From positions 368,587 to 432,586 of the forward strand of contig NZ_MKTR01000024.1 in the NCBI RefSeq assembly GCF_001898325.1: a DNA stretch of 64,000 nt, given 5' to 3'. The stretch comes from Microbacterium sp. 67-17. Lineage in GTDB: Bacteria > Actinomycetota > Actinomycetes > Actinomycetales > Microbacteriaceae. Position numbers and translations under genes: made by a program. Of this stretch, positions 35,470 through 45,770 are shown piece by piece. The notes under the pieces were generated by a model. That model saw nothing but the letters and a program-made list of their open reading frames with translations, had not been told where the DNA came from and did not search any database. Each line of letters starts with the position of its first letter. The first letter of the stretch is position 1.

Positions 35470-37372
35470 AACCGAACACGGCTCCGAGGAAGGCAAGCTC
35501 TGTTTCGAGGGCGTGGATGACGGTCTCGGCGCGCCGGAAGCCGTGAGCCTCTCCCTCGTAAAGGACGTAGGCGTGCGGGATGCCGCGCGACGCTAGCAGC
35601 TCTCGAATGGCTTCTGCCTGTGCCGGGGGCACCACCTCGTCCTCGGCTCCCTGGAGCAGGAGCATGGGGACATCGAAGCCGTCGGGATGCGAGAGCGGAG
35701 AGCGCTCGATGTAGAGCTCCTCCGCGTCGGGGAGGGGACCGATGAGGCCATCGAGATACCGAGCCTCGAAGTCGTGGGTGTCGGCAGCAAGCGCCCGAGC
35801 ATCGCCGACACCGTAGCGGGAGACTCCGGCGGCGAACACGTCCGTGCGGGCGATCGCAGCCAGGACTGTCCACCCCCCTGCCGAGCCGCCGTCGATCGCG
35901 ATCCGGGCGGGGTCTGCCAGTCCGGACTCCGCCAGCGCGAGCGCCGCGTCGCGCACGTCCTCGACGTCAACGACACCCCACTGCCCCCGGAGCCTCTCGC
36001 GATATTCGCGTCCGTACCCGGTTGAGCCGCCGTAGTTCACGTCCAGCACACCGATTCCCCGGCTGGTGAAGTAGCTGATCTTCGGGGATGCCGCACCGCC
36101 GACATGGCCCGTCGGACCACCATGTACGAGGACGATGTAGGGCGGAAGCTCCCCGTCCGGAGCGGCCGCCGCCGGGTTCGTCGGGGGGAAGGCGAAGGCG
36201 TGGACCTCGCCCCGGGGGCCTTCGGTGCTTAGCTCGATCGATTGTGGCGTCCACCCTGCCGGCCAGGTGCTCTCTCCTCCGGCGACCGCCTCCCACTGCG
36301 CTGTTGCCGCGTTGACGAGCCATACTCCGGCAGCGCCGTCCGATCCCGATCCGATGACCAGAGCGCGCTCACCCGCGGCATCCTCAACCGATGCTCCCGA
36401 GCTCACCGGTCCGCCGAGGTCTCGGACCCTACCGTCCGGCGTCACCGCGACGATCTTGTCGGTGCCGTGGGTGCTGACGCACACCGTGGTGCCATCGGCG
36501 GTCAGCGAGTACCAACTGCCCCCCAGCGACCACAGCGGTCCGCCCGTGTCCTCCGAGGCTGCAGCCACGCGCCTCGGGCCGTGAGAGGCCGACCAGGTGT
36601 GCAGGTTCCAGCGGTCGTCAGGATCGTCGAGGAACAGGAGGTGACCGGCGTCGGCCCACTCGGGTTGCAGGGGCGCTCGGTTTGGGCCACCGGCGACGGT
36701 CTGCCACGTCTGGATCCGACCGTCAACGAGAGTGCCAAGGCGAAGCTCGGTGCTGTCCCACGGCATGGCTGGATGATTCCAGGCGATCCAGGCCAGCTGG
36801 GATCCGTCGGGCGAAACCGCGGGGTGGGCGACGAAGTCACTCCCTGCCCCCACGGAGACGATCTGATCCACATCGTTCGCGGCAGAACCGTCGCGCGGAA
36901 CTCGCACGATGTCGCGAGCGGGAACGCCCGGCCGTGTGTGGTCTTCTCGGATCGCCCATAGCTCTCCGGCGGCGAACCGCAGTCCGCCGAATCGCATCCG
37001 CGTCCCGGGCGGTGTCAGGGCGCGCGGCTCGGACTCGGGGTCGAGGATCCAGATCCGCTGGTCGGTCTTTTCGACGAAGCACAACCCGCCGTCATCTGTC
37101 GCCGCCCACGCGCCGCCGCCGTACTCATGGACGCGGGATCGTGCGTTCCACGGGGCGGGCAGCAGATCCTCGATCCTCCCGTCGGGAAGGCGCCGCCGCA
37201 CCGTCGTACGACCGTTCTCGGTCGGAACGCTTTGCCCCCACCAGATCTCCTCACCCTGCGGTGCGCCGACGAACGCAGCACCCTCGAAACGCGGGGATGC
37301 CGCTGCAACGGATGCCGCGGAGATCGGCGAGGGCCAGGTGCCGTAGGGGAGCCGAGTGACGGAGGAATCCAT
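35432..37372 (-). CDS. S9-family (prolyl oligopeptidase-like) peptidase
   Basis: 646 residues. An N-terminal beta-propeller-like part (about 1-370, repeated WSLGG, WAATDD and LAWIAW stretches) precedes an alpha/beta hydrolase domain. The catalytic triad is Ser497 (DGGSAGGW), Asp578 (GAEDEVVPP) and His610 (EGEAHGFR). It likely cleaves short peptides, perhaps as an acylaminoacyl or dipeptidyl peptidase. No signal peptide is seen, so it is probably cytoplasmic. The start is ATG 37372, seven bases after TAGCGT; a GTG at 37381 is in frame. Confidence 0.92.
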   Translation of the reverse strand: MDSSVTRLPYGTWPSPISAASVAAASPRFEGAAFVGAPQGEEIWWGQSVPTENGRTTVRRRLPDGRIEDLLPAPWNARSRVHEYGGGAWAATDDGGLCFVEKTDQRIWILDPESEPRALTPPGTRMRFGGLRFAAGELWAIREDHTRPGVPARDIVRVPRDGSAANDVDQIVSVGAGSDFVAHPAVSPDGSQLAWIAWNHPAMPWDSTELRLGTLVDGRIQTWQTVAGGPNRAPLQPEWADAGHLLFLDDPDDRWNLHTWSASHGPRRVAAASEDTGGPLWSLGGSWYSLTADGTTVCVSTHGTDKIVAVTPDGRVRDLGGPVSSGASVEDAAGERALVIGSGSDGAAGVWLVNAATAQWEAVAGGESTWPAGWTPQSIELSTEGPRGEVHAFAFPPTNPAAAAPDGELPPYIVLVHGGPTGHVGGAASPKISYFTSRGIGVLDVNYGGSTGYGREYRERLRGQWGVVDVEDVRDAALALAESGLADPARIAIDGGSAGGWTVLAAIARTDVFAAGVSRYGVGDARALAADTHDFEARYLDGLIGPLPDAEELYIERSPLSHPDGFDVPMLLLQGAEDEVVPPAQAEAIRELLASRGIPHAYVLYEGEAHGFRRAETVIHALETELAFLGAVFGFTPPDVAPLTLS

Positions 37373-37385
37373 AGCCCCCACGCTA
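37370..37385 (-). promoter_or_regulatory. leaderless-type promoter of the S9 peptidase gene
   Basis: TAGCGT on the minus strand (37385-37380) ends seven bases before ATG 37372. It lies across the stop of the upstream membrane-protein gene (37383). Confidence 0.5.
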
Positions 37386-38753
37386 CGCGCGGTCGCTGGC
37401 GGGCTCCTCGACGACGATCTCTTCGGAGGCCGCTGTGTCGGGCGCGTCCATCTCGATGACCTCCACCTCGACGATCTCGCGCCGCTGCAGCAACTCGAGG
37501 ACCCAGGCGACGATGACTGTCACCAGGAACACCAGGATGACATCGCTGAAAGAAAGCGGTCGCAGCGCGAGAAGCCAGACAACGGCGAGGACGACCAGCA
37601 CGATCCGGATCGCCACGCGATACCGAGCGAGGAATCGTCCGAAAGCGCCGGTGTCGAGGCCCCGCGCAGCGAGGGCGCCGCGGATGGTTGCATTGAAGCC
37701 GCTGACTCCGCCGCGGGTGGTGGTGGCCGAGCGGCTCGATCCCATGAGCCAGCCGATCACGGCGATCACGACGCCAAGCAGCGCGATCACGAGCGCGCTC
37801 TGCGCCATGGACGCCGTGAGCTGCGCGTAGATAACGCCGAGAGCTGTGGGCGAGAGGTCGAGCTGACCGGCGACGACGGTGCTCGCCGCAGCTCCGATTC
37901 CGAAGCCGGCGGCCAGCATGCCGCCGCCGATGAACAGCCCCACTCCCGCGCCGATCACGGCAACGCTGCGGCGTCGTGCGATGACGATGGCTAGAACGAA
38001 CAGCGCAATGGTGACGATCGAGAGCCACCAGCCGACGGCGTCAGCGAGTGCGTAGACGGTCCGGAAGGCGATGAGTGCTTCCCCGTCGCCGATGATGATC
38101 GTCTTATCGATCGTCGGGATGAGCCCGGCAACGCCGACCCCGCTGTCGATGAGGCGCTGCTTGACCTGATCGATGATCGGCCCCAGGGCGATCCCGAGGC
38201 CGTCGTTATCGAGCACGAGGATTCCGCCGCCGTCGGCTGTCGCAACGGTGGTGATCGAGCGGTGGACCCCCCGTAGCGCGAAGGCCCAGACATCCGAGAA
38301 TGCATCCGAAGCGACGATGCGCTCGACAGCTGAGTTGACGAGGTTCTGAACACCCTGAGCCGCTGGCGCGCGTAGCGCGTTGAGCGCTGTTGCCGCGGCT
38401 GGCGGCAGTCCCAGGTCCTCGATACCGTCGAAGACCTGGTCGGTGAGACCGGCGAAGTCGACCTGCTCGTCAATCGCGGCAGTGGCCTCATCGACGATGA
38501 GCTCCTGGACCGCGGGATCCTCGGTCAACGGAGCGAAGGTCGACACGAATGCCTCTTCGTCGACCAGCTGCACGCGCGCCCAGGTGGTCACCACCGATAC
38601 CGGTACGAGAATCGTGGCGACCACGATCACGAATGCCGACAGCGCGGCGCGCCACCAGCCGCCGGATGGAGAGGTTCGTCCCGTCAGGCGGGCGTTCTCT
38701 GCCTCAAGGGCGCGGATGCGGGATTCGAGGTCTTCGGGCGTCGGCAAGCTCAT
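37383..38753 (-). CDS. membrane protein of unknown function
   Basis: 456 residues. A short coiled-coil-like N-terminus (LESRIRALEAENARL) precedes one membrane helix (about 33-57), a long extracytoplasmic part of ~170 residues, then four or more helices (about 235-330 and 375-425), and an acidic tail (EVEVIEMDAPDTAASEEIVVEE). I recognise no enzyme motif. ATG 38753 is preceded by CAGAAT with seven bases between; ATG 38762 is also in frame. It sits between the S9 gene and lexA on the same strand. Confidence 0.75.
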   Translation of the reverse strand: MSLPTPEDLESRIRALEAENARLTGRTSPSGGWWRAALSAFVIVVATILVPVSVVTTWARVQLVDEEAFVSTFAPLTEDPAVQELIVDEATAAIDEQVDFAGLTDQVFDGIEDLGLPPAAATALNALRAPAAQGVQNLVNSAVERIVASDAFSDVWAFALRGVHRSITTVATADGGGILVLDNDGLGIALGPIIDQVKQRLIDSGVGVAGLIPTIDKTIIIGDGEALIAFRTVYALADAVGWWLSIVTIALFVLAIVIARRRSVAVIGAGVGLFIGGGMLAAGFGIGAAASTVVAGQLDLSPTALGVIYAQLTASMAQSALVIALLGVVIAVIGWLMGSSRSATTTRGGVSGFNATIRGALAARGLDTGAFGRFLARYRVAIRIVLVVLAVVWLLALRPLSFSDVILVFLVTVIVAWVLELLQRREIVEVEVIEMDAPDTAASEEIVVEEPASDRA

Positions 38754-38816
38754 GGGCCCCATTCTGGCGGAAAGTGCGCTCCCCGCGCCTCACCCGATTG
38801 TGGCGATTGATGCTGT

Positions 38817-39497
38817 TCAGACCGCTCGAAGCACCGCCACGACCTTGCCGAGAACTGTCGCTTCGTCACCCAGGATCGGCTCGAACGCGGAGTTGCGGGG
38901 GAGGAGCCAGGTGTGGCCGTCTCGTTGGCGAAACGCCTTGACCGTCGCTTCGCCGTCGAGCATTGCGGCGACGATGTCGCCGTTCTCTGCCGTCGCCTGA
39001 GAGCGCACGACGACCCAGTCGCCGTCACAGATCGCAGCGTCGATCATCGACTCGCCGCTCACGCGCAGCATGAACAGCTCTCCCTTGCCCACGAGCTGGC
39101 GCGGAAGCGGGAAGATCTCCTCGATCTGCTGATCGGCGGTGATCGGAACTCCCGCGGCGATGCGGCCGACGAGCGGAACCATGGCGGCGTCACCGACTGC
39201 CGGGGCGGAGTCCGCGGGGTTCTCGGCGGCCATGCCCGGAAGATCGATCAGCACCTCCATGGCCCGGGTCTTGCCGGCATCGCGTCGAAGGTATCCGCTC
39301 AGTTCGAGCTGGTTGAGCTGGTGCGTGACGCTCGAGAGGCTCTTGAGTCCGACCGCGTCGCCGATCTCGCGCATGCTCGGCGGGTAGCCGTTTCGGGCAA
39401 TCGCTCGTTGGATCACCTCGAGAATGGCGAGCTGCTTCTCGCTGAGGCTGCGACGCCGCCGCGTGCCTGTGCGCTCCCGTGACGGCTCCTCGTTCAT
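38817..39497 (-). CDS. lexA: SOS repressor LexA
   Basis: 226 residues. The winged helix DNA-binding domain covers about 16-80 ([29 protein letters not shown]). The self-cleavage site is Ala115-Gly116 in VGRIAAGVP; the catalytic dyad is Ser150 (VSGESMID) and Lys187 (GEATVKAF). It represses recA and, probably, the divergent LysM gene. ATG 39497 is chosen because AGGAG lies eight bases upstream; the frame is open to 39524. I see no clean SOS box on the lexA side of the intergenic region. Confidence 0.97.
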   Translation of the reverse strand: MNEEPSRERTGTRRRRSLSEKQLAILEVIQRAIARNGYPPSMREIGDAVGLKSLSSVTHQLNQLELSGYLRRDAGKTRAMEVLIDLPGMAAENPADSAPAVGDAAMVPLVGRIAAGVPITADQQIEEIFPLPRQLVGKGELFMLRVSGESMIDAAICDGDWVVVRSQATAENGDIVAAMLDGEATVKAFRQRDGHTWLLPRNSAFEPILGDEATVLGKVVAVLRAV

Positions 39498-39658
39498 GTG
39501 CCCCGCTCCTGTTGCTGCTCGCATCCGTCCCGCACTCCCCTTCGAATGTCGGAGGTTGGTGATGACCTGTCTTCATCGAAACCGTAACCGCCTCGACACC
39601 GTTTCGCCTGTTCCGGCCCCGCGTGTCGTGTTCGAAGGATTCGCGGCCGGGTTCGCAC

Positions 39659-39690
39659 TTGACAGACACAATACTCGAAGATAAATTCGG
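39659..39690 (+). promoter_or_regulatory. consensus promoter with an SOS-like box before the LysM gene
   Basis: TTGACA (39659-39664), 17 bases, TAAATT (39682-39687): the best promoter in the window. Across the spacer and -10 lies TCGAAGATAAATTCGG (39675-39690), 9 of 12 specified positions of the LexA consensus. LexA binding here would block RNA polymerase. Confidence 0.7.
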
Positions 39691-39694
39691 AATA

Positions 39695-39740
39695 GAGATT
39701 CGTATCCGCCTCTCCTGGCCGAGCGGTGGATGCGAATCTC
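39695..39740 (+). other. 16-bp hairpin at the 5' end of the LysM transcript
   Basis: GAGATTCGTATCCGCC (39695-39710) pairs with GGTGGATGCGAATCTC (39725-39740), two of the pairs being G-T, around a 14-base loop. The stem starts about where transcription from the upstream promoter should begin. It ends about 15 bases before the GGAGG site at 39754-39758. Confidence 0.7.
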
Positions 39741-39763
39741 TCCCCGAGATAACGGAGGATGAC

Positions 39764-40138
39764 ATGACGACGATTGCTCTCGGCTCCGCACCCACGACCA
39801 TGACTGCGGTGCGACCGGCTGCGACCAGACTTCGGCTGACCGCTCGTGGTCGAGCCGTCCTGACGGTGCTCGCTGCGCTTCCGGCGGTCCTGGTCATCCT
39901 CGGGGTCATCTGGGGAGGCGGGGCAGCCCTGGCATCCCTCGATCCCTCGGCGCCGTCGGGAACCTTCGAGACGGTCACCGTTTCGGCGGGCGATTCCTTG
40001 TGGTCTATCGCACAGGAGATCGCCCCGGATGCCGACCCCCGCGATGTCGTGGCCGAGATCTCCCGACTGAACGGCCTGACGGGAAGCGTCGTGAGCGCAG
40101 GGCAGCAGCTCGCTCTCCCGCTCGCGTATACGCAATGA
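39764..40138 (+). CDS. LysM protein divergent from lexA, probable SOS cell-division suppressor
   Basis: 124 residues. A basic Ala/Thr-rich cytoplasmic part is followed by one membrane helix (about 33-55, VLTVLAALPAVLVILGVIW) and a LysM domain (about 69-120, VTVSAGDSLWSIAQEIAPDAD). Its place next to lexA matches the LysM protein beside lexA in mycobacteria and DivS in corynebacteria, which stop division during DNA damage. ATG 39764 has GGAGG at 39754-39758. The frame upstream to 39623 is untranslated leader. Confidence 0.85.
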   Translation: MTTIALGSAPTTMTAVRPAATRLRLTARGRAVLTVLAALPAVLVILGVIWGGGAALASLDPSAPSGTFETVTVSAGDSLWSIAQEIAPDADPRDVVAEISRLNGLTGSVVSAGQQLALPLAYTQ

Positions 40139-40177
40139 GCAGGGCCGCAGAACCGGGTGTGCTGCTGTCGCGCACCG

Positions 40178-40193
40178 TACGATGGGACGGGTG
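40178..40193 (+). promoter_or_regulatory. leaderless-type promoter of the his operon
   Basis: TACGAT (40178-40183) ends seven bases before GTG 40191. The hexamer contains an in-frame ATG (40182), which would not be translated from this promoter. There is no room for a His leader peptide. Confidence 0.6.
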
Positions 40194-41276
40194 ACGATTC
40201 GCCTCGATGATCTCCCGCTCCGCGATGACCTGCGGGGCCTTACCCCCTATGGCGCGCCTCAGGCGCCACTGCCTGTCGCTCTGAACGTCAACGAGAACAC
40301 CCACCCGGTGCCGCGGGAAGTCGCCGACGACATCCTGGATGCGATCGGGCGGGCTCTCGGCGAGATCAATCGTTACCCCGACCGCGAGTTCCGTGAGCTG
40401 CGTGAGGGATTCGCCGAGTACCTTCGCCACGGCCTCGTCGCCGACCAGATCTGGGCGGCGAACGGATCCAATGAAGTCCTTCAGCACGTCCTTCAGGCGT
40501 TCGGTGGGCCGGGGCGTCGTGCGTTCGGCTTCGCTCCCACCTATTCGATGTATCCGCTGCTGACGCGCGCGACGGGGGCCGAATGGGTGTCGGGGAGCCG
40601 TGGTACTGACTACACCGTGGATGTCGAATCGGCAGTCGACCAGATCACCGCAGCCGATCCCGACATCGTCTTCCTGTGTGCTCCCAACAATCCGACCGGG
40701 ACCCCGATGAGCCTCGAGCTGATCGAGGCGGCCTACGAGGCAACGCGCGGGATCGTGATCGTCGACGAGGCCTATTTCGAGTTCGCGCCGAGAACTGCGC
40801 CCTCGGCGCTGTCCCTGCTGCCCGGTCGGGAGCGCCTCCTCATCTCGCGAACGATGAGCAAGGCATTTGCGTTCGCGGGAGCCCGGGTTGGCTACCTCGC
40901 CGCCGATCCCGCTGTGATCGACGCCCTGCGCTTGGTGCGGTTGCCCTACCACCTCAGCTCCCTCACCCAGGCGGCAGCGCTCGCCGCGCTCACCCACGCC
41001 CCGGTGATGCTCCAGATGGTGGACGATATCGTGGCGCAGCGGGATCGCATCTCGGCGACCGTCGAGGCCCTCGGCTATCGCGCCTACGAATCGTGGACGA
41101 ACTTCGTGCTCTTCAGCGGGGTGGAGGACCCCGGTCGCACATGGCAGCAGCTCTACGATCGCGGCATCCTCGTTCGCGACGTCGGAATCCCGCGAAGCCT
41201 GCGGGTGTCGGCGGGTACAGCAGAGGAGACCACAGCGTTTCTGGAAGCACTCGCGTCGATAGACTCTCGCGCATGA
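40191..41276 (+). CDS. hisC: histidinol-phosphate aminotransferase
   Basis: 361 residues of the class I/II aminotransferase fold. LNVNENTHP near the N-terminus, YFEFAP, and the PLP lysine in [17 protein letters not shown] identify HisC. It converts imidazole-acetol phosphate and glutamate to histidinol phosphate. The start GTG 40191 is set by the TACGAT promoter rather than ATG 40182. It overlaps hisB by four bases. hisD, hisF and hisI are not nearby. Confidence 0.94.
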   Translation: MTIRLDDLPLRDDLRGLTPYGAPQAPLPVALNVNENTHPVPREVADDILDAIGRALGEINRYPDREFRELREGFAEYLRHGLVADQIWAANGSNEVLQHVLQAFGGPGRRAFGFAPTYSMYPLLTRATGAEWVSGSRGTDYTVDVESAVDQITAADPDIVFLCAPNNPTGTPMSLELIEAAYEATRGIVIVDEAYFEFAPRTAPSALSLLPGRERLLISRTMSKAFAFAGARVGYLAADPAVIDALRLVRLPYHLSSLTQAAALAALTHAPVMLQMVDDIVAQRDRISATVEALGYRAYESWTNFVLFSGVEDPGRTWQQLYDRGILVRDVGIPRSLRVSAGTAEETTAFLEALASIDSRA

Positions 41277-41878
41277 GCAGCAGCCGCACCGCAACACTCA
41301 CGCGAGCCACGAGCGAGTCGCGCGTCGAGTTGAGTCTTGACCTCGACGGCACCGGCGCCAGCACCATCGACACCGGAGTTCCGTTCTACGATCACATGCT
41401 CACGGCGTTCGCGAAACACTCCCTGACCGACCTGACAGTCCGGGCCGAGGGCGACGTCGAGATCGACGCCCACCACACCGTCGAGGATGTCGCGATCGTG
41501 CTCGGTGACGCCATCCGTGAGGCTCTCGGCGACAAGGCGGGCATCTCGCGTTACGGTGACGCGCTCGTTCCGCTCGACGACGCCCTGGCGCAGGCCGTCG
41601 TCGACATCAGTGGGCGCCCCTACCTGGTGCACGACGGCGAGCCTGACGGGTTCGCACTGCACCTGATCGCTGGTCACTTCACAGGGTCGCTCGTGCGGCA
41701 CACCTTCGAGGCGATCAGCTACCACGCCGGCCTCACGGTCCACCTTCGCGTCCTGGCTGGTCGCGACCCCCACCACATCGCCGAGGCCGAGTACAAAGCC
41801 TTCGCGCGCGCCTTCCGCCAGGCCAAGGCCTTCGACCCCCTCGTGCGAGGTATTCCGAGCACGAAGGGCGCGCTGTGA
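41273..41878 (+). CDS. hisB: imidazoleglycerol-phosphate dehydratase
   Basis: 201 residues. The two Mn-binding motifs DAHHTVED (near 67) and [28 protein letters not shown] are clear. Monofunctional, without the phosphatase domain of enterobacterial HisB. It begins at ATG 41273 inside the last codons of hisC (ATGA) and overlaps hisH by four bases (GTGA). Confidence 0.96.
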   Translation: MSSSRTATLTRATSESRVELSLDLDGTGASTIDTGVPFYDHMLTAFAKHSLTDLTVRAEGDVEIDAHHTVEDVAIVLGDAIREALGDKAGISRYGDALVPLDDALAQAVVDISGRPYLVHDGEPDGFALHLIAGHFTGSLVRHTFEAISYHAGLTVHLRVLAGRDPHHIAEAEYKAFARAFRQAKAFDPLVRGIPSTKGAL

Positions 41879-42543
41879 CCGGGGCGCCGGCAACGATCGC
41901 ACGACCGACGGTTGCCGTTTTGGACTACGGATCCGGCAACGTTCACTCCGCCGTCAAGGCACTGGCCCTGGCAGGGGCTGACGCCCAGTTGACAGCAGAC
42001 CGCGACCTGATCATGGCTGCTGATGGGCTGGTCGTCCCGGGCGTCGGTGCCTTCCGCTCGGTTGTGGATGCTCTGCGTGACTCGCGTGCCGACCAGCTCA
42101 TCGAGCGGCGCTTGGCAGGCGGACGCCCGGTGCTGGGGATCTGTGTCGGGATGCAGGTGATGTTCGAGCACGGTGTCGAACGCGGAGCGGACAGCCTCGG
42201 GCTCGGGCAGTGGCCCGGGGCGGTCACTGAACTCGACGCGCCGGTGCTCCCGCACATGGGATGGAACACCGTGGATGCGGGCGCCGGGTCGACGCTCTTT
42301 CGCGGCATCGAATCGGAGCGGTTCTACTTCGTCCACTCGTACGCCGCGCAGCATTGGACCCTCGAGGCCCACGATCCCTTCCCCAGCGCGGTCGTGACCT
42401 GGGCAACGCACGGCGCGCCGTTTGTCGCAGCCGTCGAGAACGGCCCCTTGGCGGCGACGCAGTTCCACCCCGAGAAGTCGGGGGAGGCGGGCATCCGGTT
42501 GCTCGCGAATTGGATCACGAGCCTTCCCGCGGCTACCCTCTGA
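41875..42543 (+). CDS. hisH: imidazole glycerol phosphate synthase, glutaminase subunit
   Basis: 222 residues, class I glutamine amidotransferase. The nucleophile is Cys90 in GICVGMQ, and FHPEKSG holds the catalytic His and Glu. It feeds ammonia to HisF, which is not encoded in this window. It starts at GTG 41875 overlapping hisB and ends 63 bases before hisA. Confidence 0.95.
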   Translation: MTGAPATIARPTVAVLDYGSGNVHSAVKALALAGADAQLTADRDLIMAADGLVVPGVGAFRSVVDALRDSRADQLIERRLAGGRPVLGICVGMQVMFEHGVERGADSLGLGQWPGAVTELDAPVLPHMGWNTVDAGAGSTLFRGIESERFYFVHSYAAQHWTLEAHDPFPSAVVTWATHGAPFVAAVENGPLAATQFHPEKSGEAGIRLLANWITSLPAATL

Positions 42544-42606
42544 ACTCGTGCCTGCCCCCGATTCTGATCGGCGTGCCGCGGGCTCCGTGAACCCGCCCGA
42601 GGAACC

Positions 42607-43353
42607 ATGAACGACTTCGCGTCAACGCCCGAACTGATTCTGCTGCCCGCCGTCGACGTCGCCGACGGCAAGGCCGTGCGCCTGACCCAGGGCGCCGCCG
42701 GCTCGGAGACGAGCTACGGTGATCCGGTCGAGGCTGCCGTCGATTGGGCCCGCCAGGGTGCGCAATGGATTCACCTCGTCGACCTGGATGCCGCGTTTGG
42801 CCGCGGCAGCAACGCCGGAGTGATCCGCAAGGTCATCAAGCAGGTCAAGGGTGTTCACGTCGAGGTGTCGGGAGGCATCCGCGATGACCGCAGCCTGGAG
42901 CTCGCGATCGAGTACGGTGCCGAGCGCGTGAACCTTGGCACCGCGGCGCTTGAGAACCCGGAGTGGGCCGCCGACGTGATCGGCCGCTACGGCGAGCTGG
43001 TGGCGGTGGGGCTTGACGTGCGCGGCACGACCCTCGCGGCTCGCGGCTGGACGCAGGAGGGCGGCGACCTGTGGGCGGTGCTCGACCGCCTCGAGGATGC
43101 CGGGTGCAGCCGCTATGTGGTCACTGATGTGACCAAGGACGGCACGCTTCGCGGGCCCAACCTCGATCTGCTTCGGGAGGTCACGACCCGCACCCCGAAG
43201 CCGGTCATCGCCTCGGGCGGCGTGGCAACGCTGGATGACATCGCGGCGCTGCGCGAACTCGTCCCGCTTGGGGTCGAGGGAGCGATCGTCGGGAAGGCGC
43301 TGTATTCGGGCGCCTTCACCCTGGCCGAGGCACTGGATGTCGCCGGAGGCTGA
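42607..43353 (+). CDS. priA: phosphoribosyl isomerase HisA/PriA
   Basis: 248 residues of the HisA barrel. [15 protein letters not shown], the catalytic Asp in PAVDV, GGIRDD and [14 protein letters not shown] are visible. In actinobacteria this protein is usually bifunctional (PriA), serving both histidine and tryptophan pathways; no trpF is seen here, but that is weak evidence. ATG 42607 has GAGGAA just upstream. The next gene overlaps its end by 17 bases. Confidence 0.93.
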   Translation: MNDFASTPELILLPAVDVADGKAVRLTQGAAGSETSYGDPVEAAVDWARQGAQWIHLVDLDAAFGRGSNAGVIRKVIKQVKGVHVEVSGGIRDDRSLELAIEYGAERVNLGTAALENPEWAADVIGRYGELVAVGLDVRGTTLAARGWTQEGGDLWAVLDRLEDAGCSRYVVTDVTKDGTLRGPNLDLLREVTTRTPKPVIASGGVATLDDIAALRELVPLGVEGAIVGKALYSGAFTLAEALDVAGG

Positions 43354-44149
43354 GGACTCGCGCAATCCGCACGCGCACGCTCACGGATCGGATCACACCG
43401 CCGACTCCGCAGGCTTCCCCTGGGCCGGGCGCAGTTTCGAGGCGAACCCGTTCGCCGGTGACGACGGCTCGGCGGACCCGGCGCTGATCGATGCAATCCA
43501 GCGCTTCCGGGTGGGCGAGTCCTCCGTCGTCGAGGTGATCGACGCCTATCGATCTGCGCGCCTTCTCATTCCGCTCGTCGCCGAGAAGGGCGACGAGGGC
43601 GTCGGTGCTCACGGGCTGACGGTGGACAAGACGCAGGAGCTGTCGATCGTTACGGTCGCAGCTCCCGACGGTCGGCGCGTACTTCCGGTGTTCTCGTCGG
43701 TCGCGGCGATGAGCATGTGGGACCCGGCAGCGCGGCCAGTCCCGGCCGACGGGGTGCGCACTGCGGCAGCCGCTGTCGATGATGGCACTGACCTCATCGT
43801 CCTCGACCCCGGCTCTGAGACCGAGTTCGTCATCCGTCGCCCCGCCGTCTGGGCCATTGCGCAGGGCCACACGTGGGAGCCAGCGCACACCTCACCGGAG
43901 GTCTTCGCCGGATTCCAGGAAAGCATCGGTGCGGAACTTGCCGTTCTCGATCTCTCGCTGGCACCCGCAGACCCGCAGGCGCGGGGGAGAGGCCCCGAGG
44001 TCCAGGTTCACCTCGACATCATGCCGGGCCTCGATCGCGACGAGCTGGATGCCGTGCTCCAGCGGCTCGCGAAGCGGTGGGCAGCGGATGATCGCATCGC
44101 GGTTCTCGTGGACTCCCTTGCCGTCAAGATCCGGCGCTCGCCGATCTGA
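43337..44149 (+). CDS. SseB-family protein
   Basis: 270 residues. After a polar, His-rich start ([15 protein letters not shown]), residues ~40-165 show the SseB N-terminal domain ([25 protein letters not shown]), and the end ([27 protein letters not shown]) fits the SseB C-terminal domain. The biochemical role is not established. ATG 43337, overlapping hisA by 17 bases, has GAGG six bases upstream. It is the last gene before convergent DUF1844. Confidence 0.85.
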   Translation: MSPEAEDSRNPHAHAHGSDHTADSAGFPWAGRSFEANPFAGDDGSADPALIDAIQRFRVGESSVVEVIDAYRSARLLIPLVAEKGDEGVGAHGLTVDKTQELSIVTVAAPDGRRVLPVFSSVAAMSMWDPAARPVPADGVRTAAAAVDDGTDLIVLDPGSETEFVIRRPAVWAIAQGHTWEPAHTSPEVFAGFQESIGAELAVLDLSLAPADPQARGRGPEVQVHLDIMPGLDRDELDAVLQRLAKRWAADDRIAVLVDSLAVKIRRSPI

Positions 44150-44174
44150 GCCCGGCGGCCTGGCGAGTCTCGGA

Positions 44175-44603
44175 TCAGGTGACCGGGCCGGTCCACTTCT
44201 CGCCCGGCCCCTTGCCGATGGGATCGGGGATCACTGACGCTTCGCGGAACGCGAGCTGCAGCGAGCGCAGGCCATCGCGCAGCGAGCGAGCGTGCATGTC
44301 GCTGATCTCCGGAGCGCCGGCAGTGATCAAGCCCGCGAGGGCATTGATGAGCTTGCGGGCCTCGTCGAGGTCCTTCTGCCTCTCGGGGTCGTCGGCAAGC
44401 CCGACCTTCACGGCCGCGGCGCTCATGAGGTGCACGGCAGTGGTCGTGATGACTTCGACAGCCGGGACGTCAGCGATGTCTCTGGATGCAGCGGCAGCGG
44501 CCTCGGCATCCTCCTCCCAGCGTTGCTCGCGCTCGCGATCTCGGCGATCGGCCGATCGGCCGTCGGATGCTGCAGGGTCGGAAAAACCGGGAATCGTCGA
44601 CAC
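44175..44603 (-). CDS. DUF1844 protein
   Basis: 142 residues. A charged N-terminal third (DRREREQR-like) precedes the DUF1844 core VEVITTTAVHLMSAAAVKVGLADD...ARKLINALAGLI. Function unknown; the family usually sits beside infC in actinobacteria, here divergent from it. The start is GTG 44603 with GAAGG upstream; the frame is open to 44729 across the infC promoter region. Confidence 0.88.
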   Translation of the reverse strand: MSTIPGFSDPAASDGRSADRRDREREQRWEEDAEAAAAASRDIADVPAVEVITTTAVHLMSAAAVKVGLADDPERQKDLDEARKLINALAGLITAGAPEISDMHARSLRDGLRSLQLAFREASVIPDPIGKGPGEKWTGPVT

Positions 44604-44617
44604 GTGTTGCCTTCTGC

Positions 44618-44881
44618 TAGACTCGTGCGGGCTCCGGAGCACTTTGCGCCGGACACGAAAGAGGATCACATCCCACCCGCGCTTGCCGCTCAAGGCTACC
44701 GGGTCCACGAACTCCGCTTCCCCCGGCAATCCGATTGTCTGGAGAAGTAGCGCTCGACGAGCTGTCGAGCGTCAGGGTGAATGAAGCCGATGCAGAGCGT
44801 CGAGCGGGTGGAGTGTTCTGATCTCACCCGCGGCGCACCTCGTGTCGCGGTGCCTTACACCCGCACGAAGAGGAGTTCCGC
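44618..44881 (+). promoter_or_regulatory. infC leader with competing hairpins
   Basis: A TAGACT -10 (44618-44623) predicts a leader of ~250 bases. CGCTCGAC (44751-44758) can pair with GTCGAGCG at 44764-44771 (8 bp, 5-base loop) or with an identical copy at 44799-44806. The second copy overlaps CGGGTG (44805-44810), which can pair with CACCCG (44825-44830). These structures exclude each other, suggesting a switch near the start of infC. L20-type autoregulation is known elsewhere for this operon; here it is inference. Confidence 0.5.
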
Positions 44882-45499
<618 letters not shown>

Positions 45500-45545
45500 G
45501 CCCCCAGACTCCCGCCCGGCGGGAACCACAACGAAGGAAAAGAAG

Positions 45546-45740
45546 ATGCCGAAGCAGAAGACCCACTCGGGTGCCAAGAAGCGCTTCAAGGTCACCGGAA
45601 CCGGGAAGATCAAGAAGCAGCAGGCGAACCTCCGCCACAACTTCGAGGGCAAGCCCACCAAGCGCACTCGCCGCCTGTCGGCGGACAAGATGCTCGCCCC
45701 CGGTGACGCGAAGGTCGCCAAGAAGCTTCTCGGCATCTGA
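45546..45740 (+). CDS. rpmI: 50S ribosomal protein L35
   Basis: 64 residues: [22 protein letters not shown] is the conserved L35 start, with a very basic middle and a C-terminus [23 protein letters not shown] lies upstream of ATG 45546. It lies between infC and rplT, the universal order. Confidence 0.98.
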   Translation: MPKQKTHSGAKKRFKVTGTGKIKKQQANLRHNFEGKPTKRTRRLSADKMLAPGDAKVAKKLLGI

Positions 45741-45770
45741 GCGCCACGGTACGAACAGGAACGAAACGAA

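Noticed and set aside
39638..39660. Extra LexA half-sites near GTTCGAAGG on the lexA side
   Set aside because: Only one half of the consensus is present; no credible second arm.
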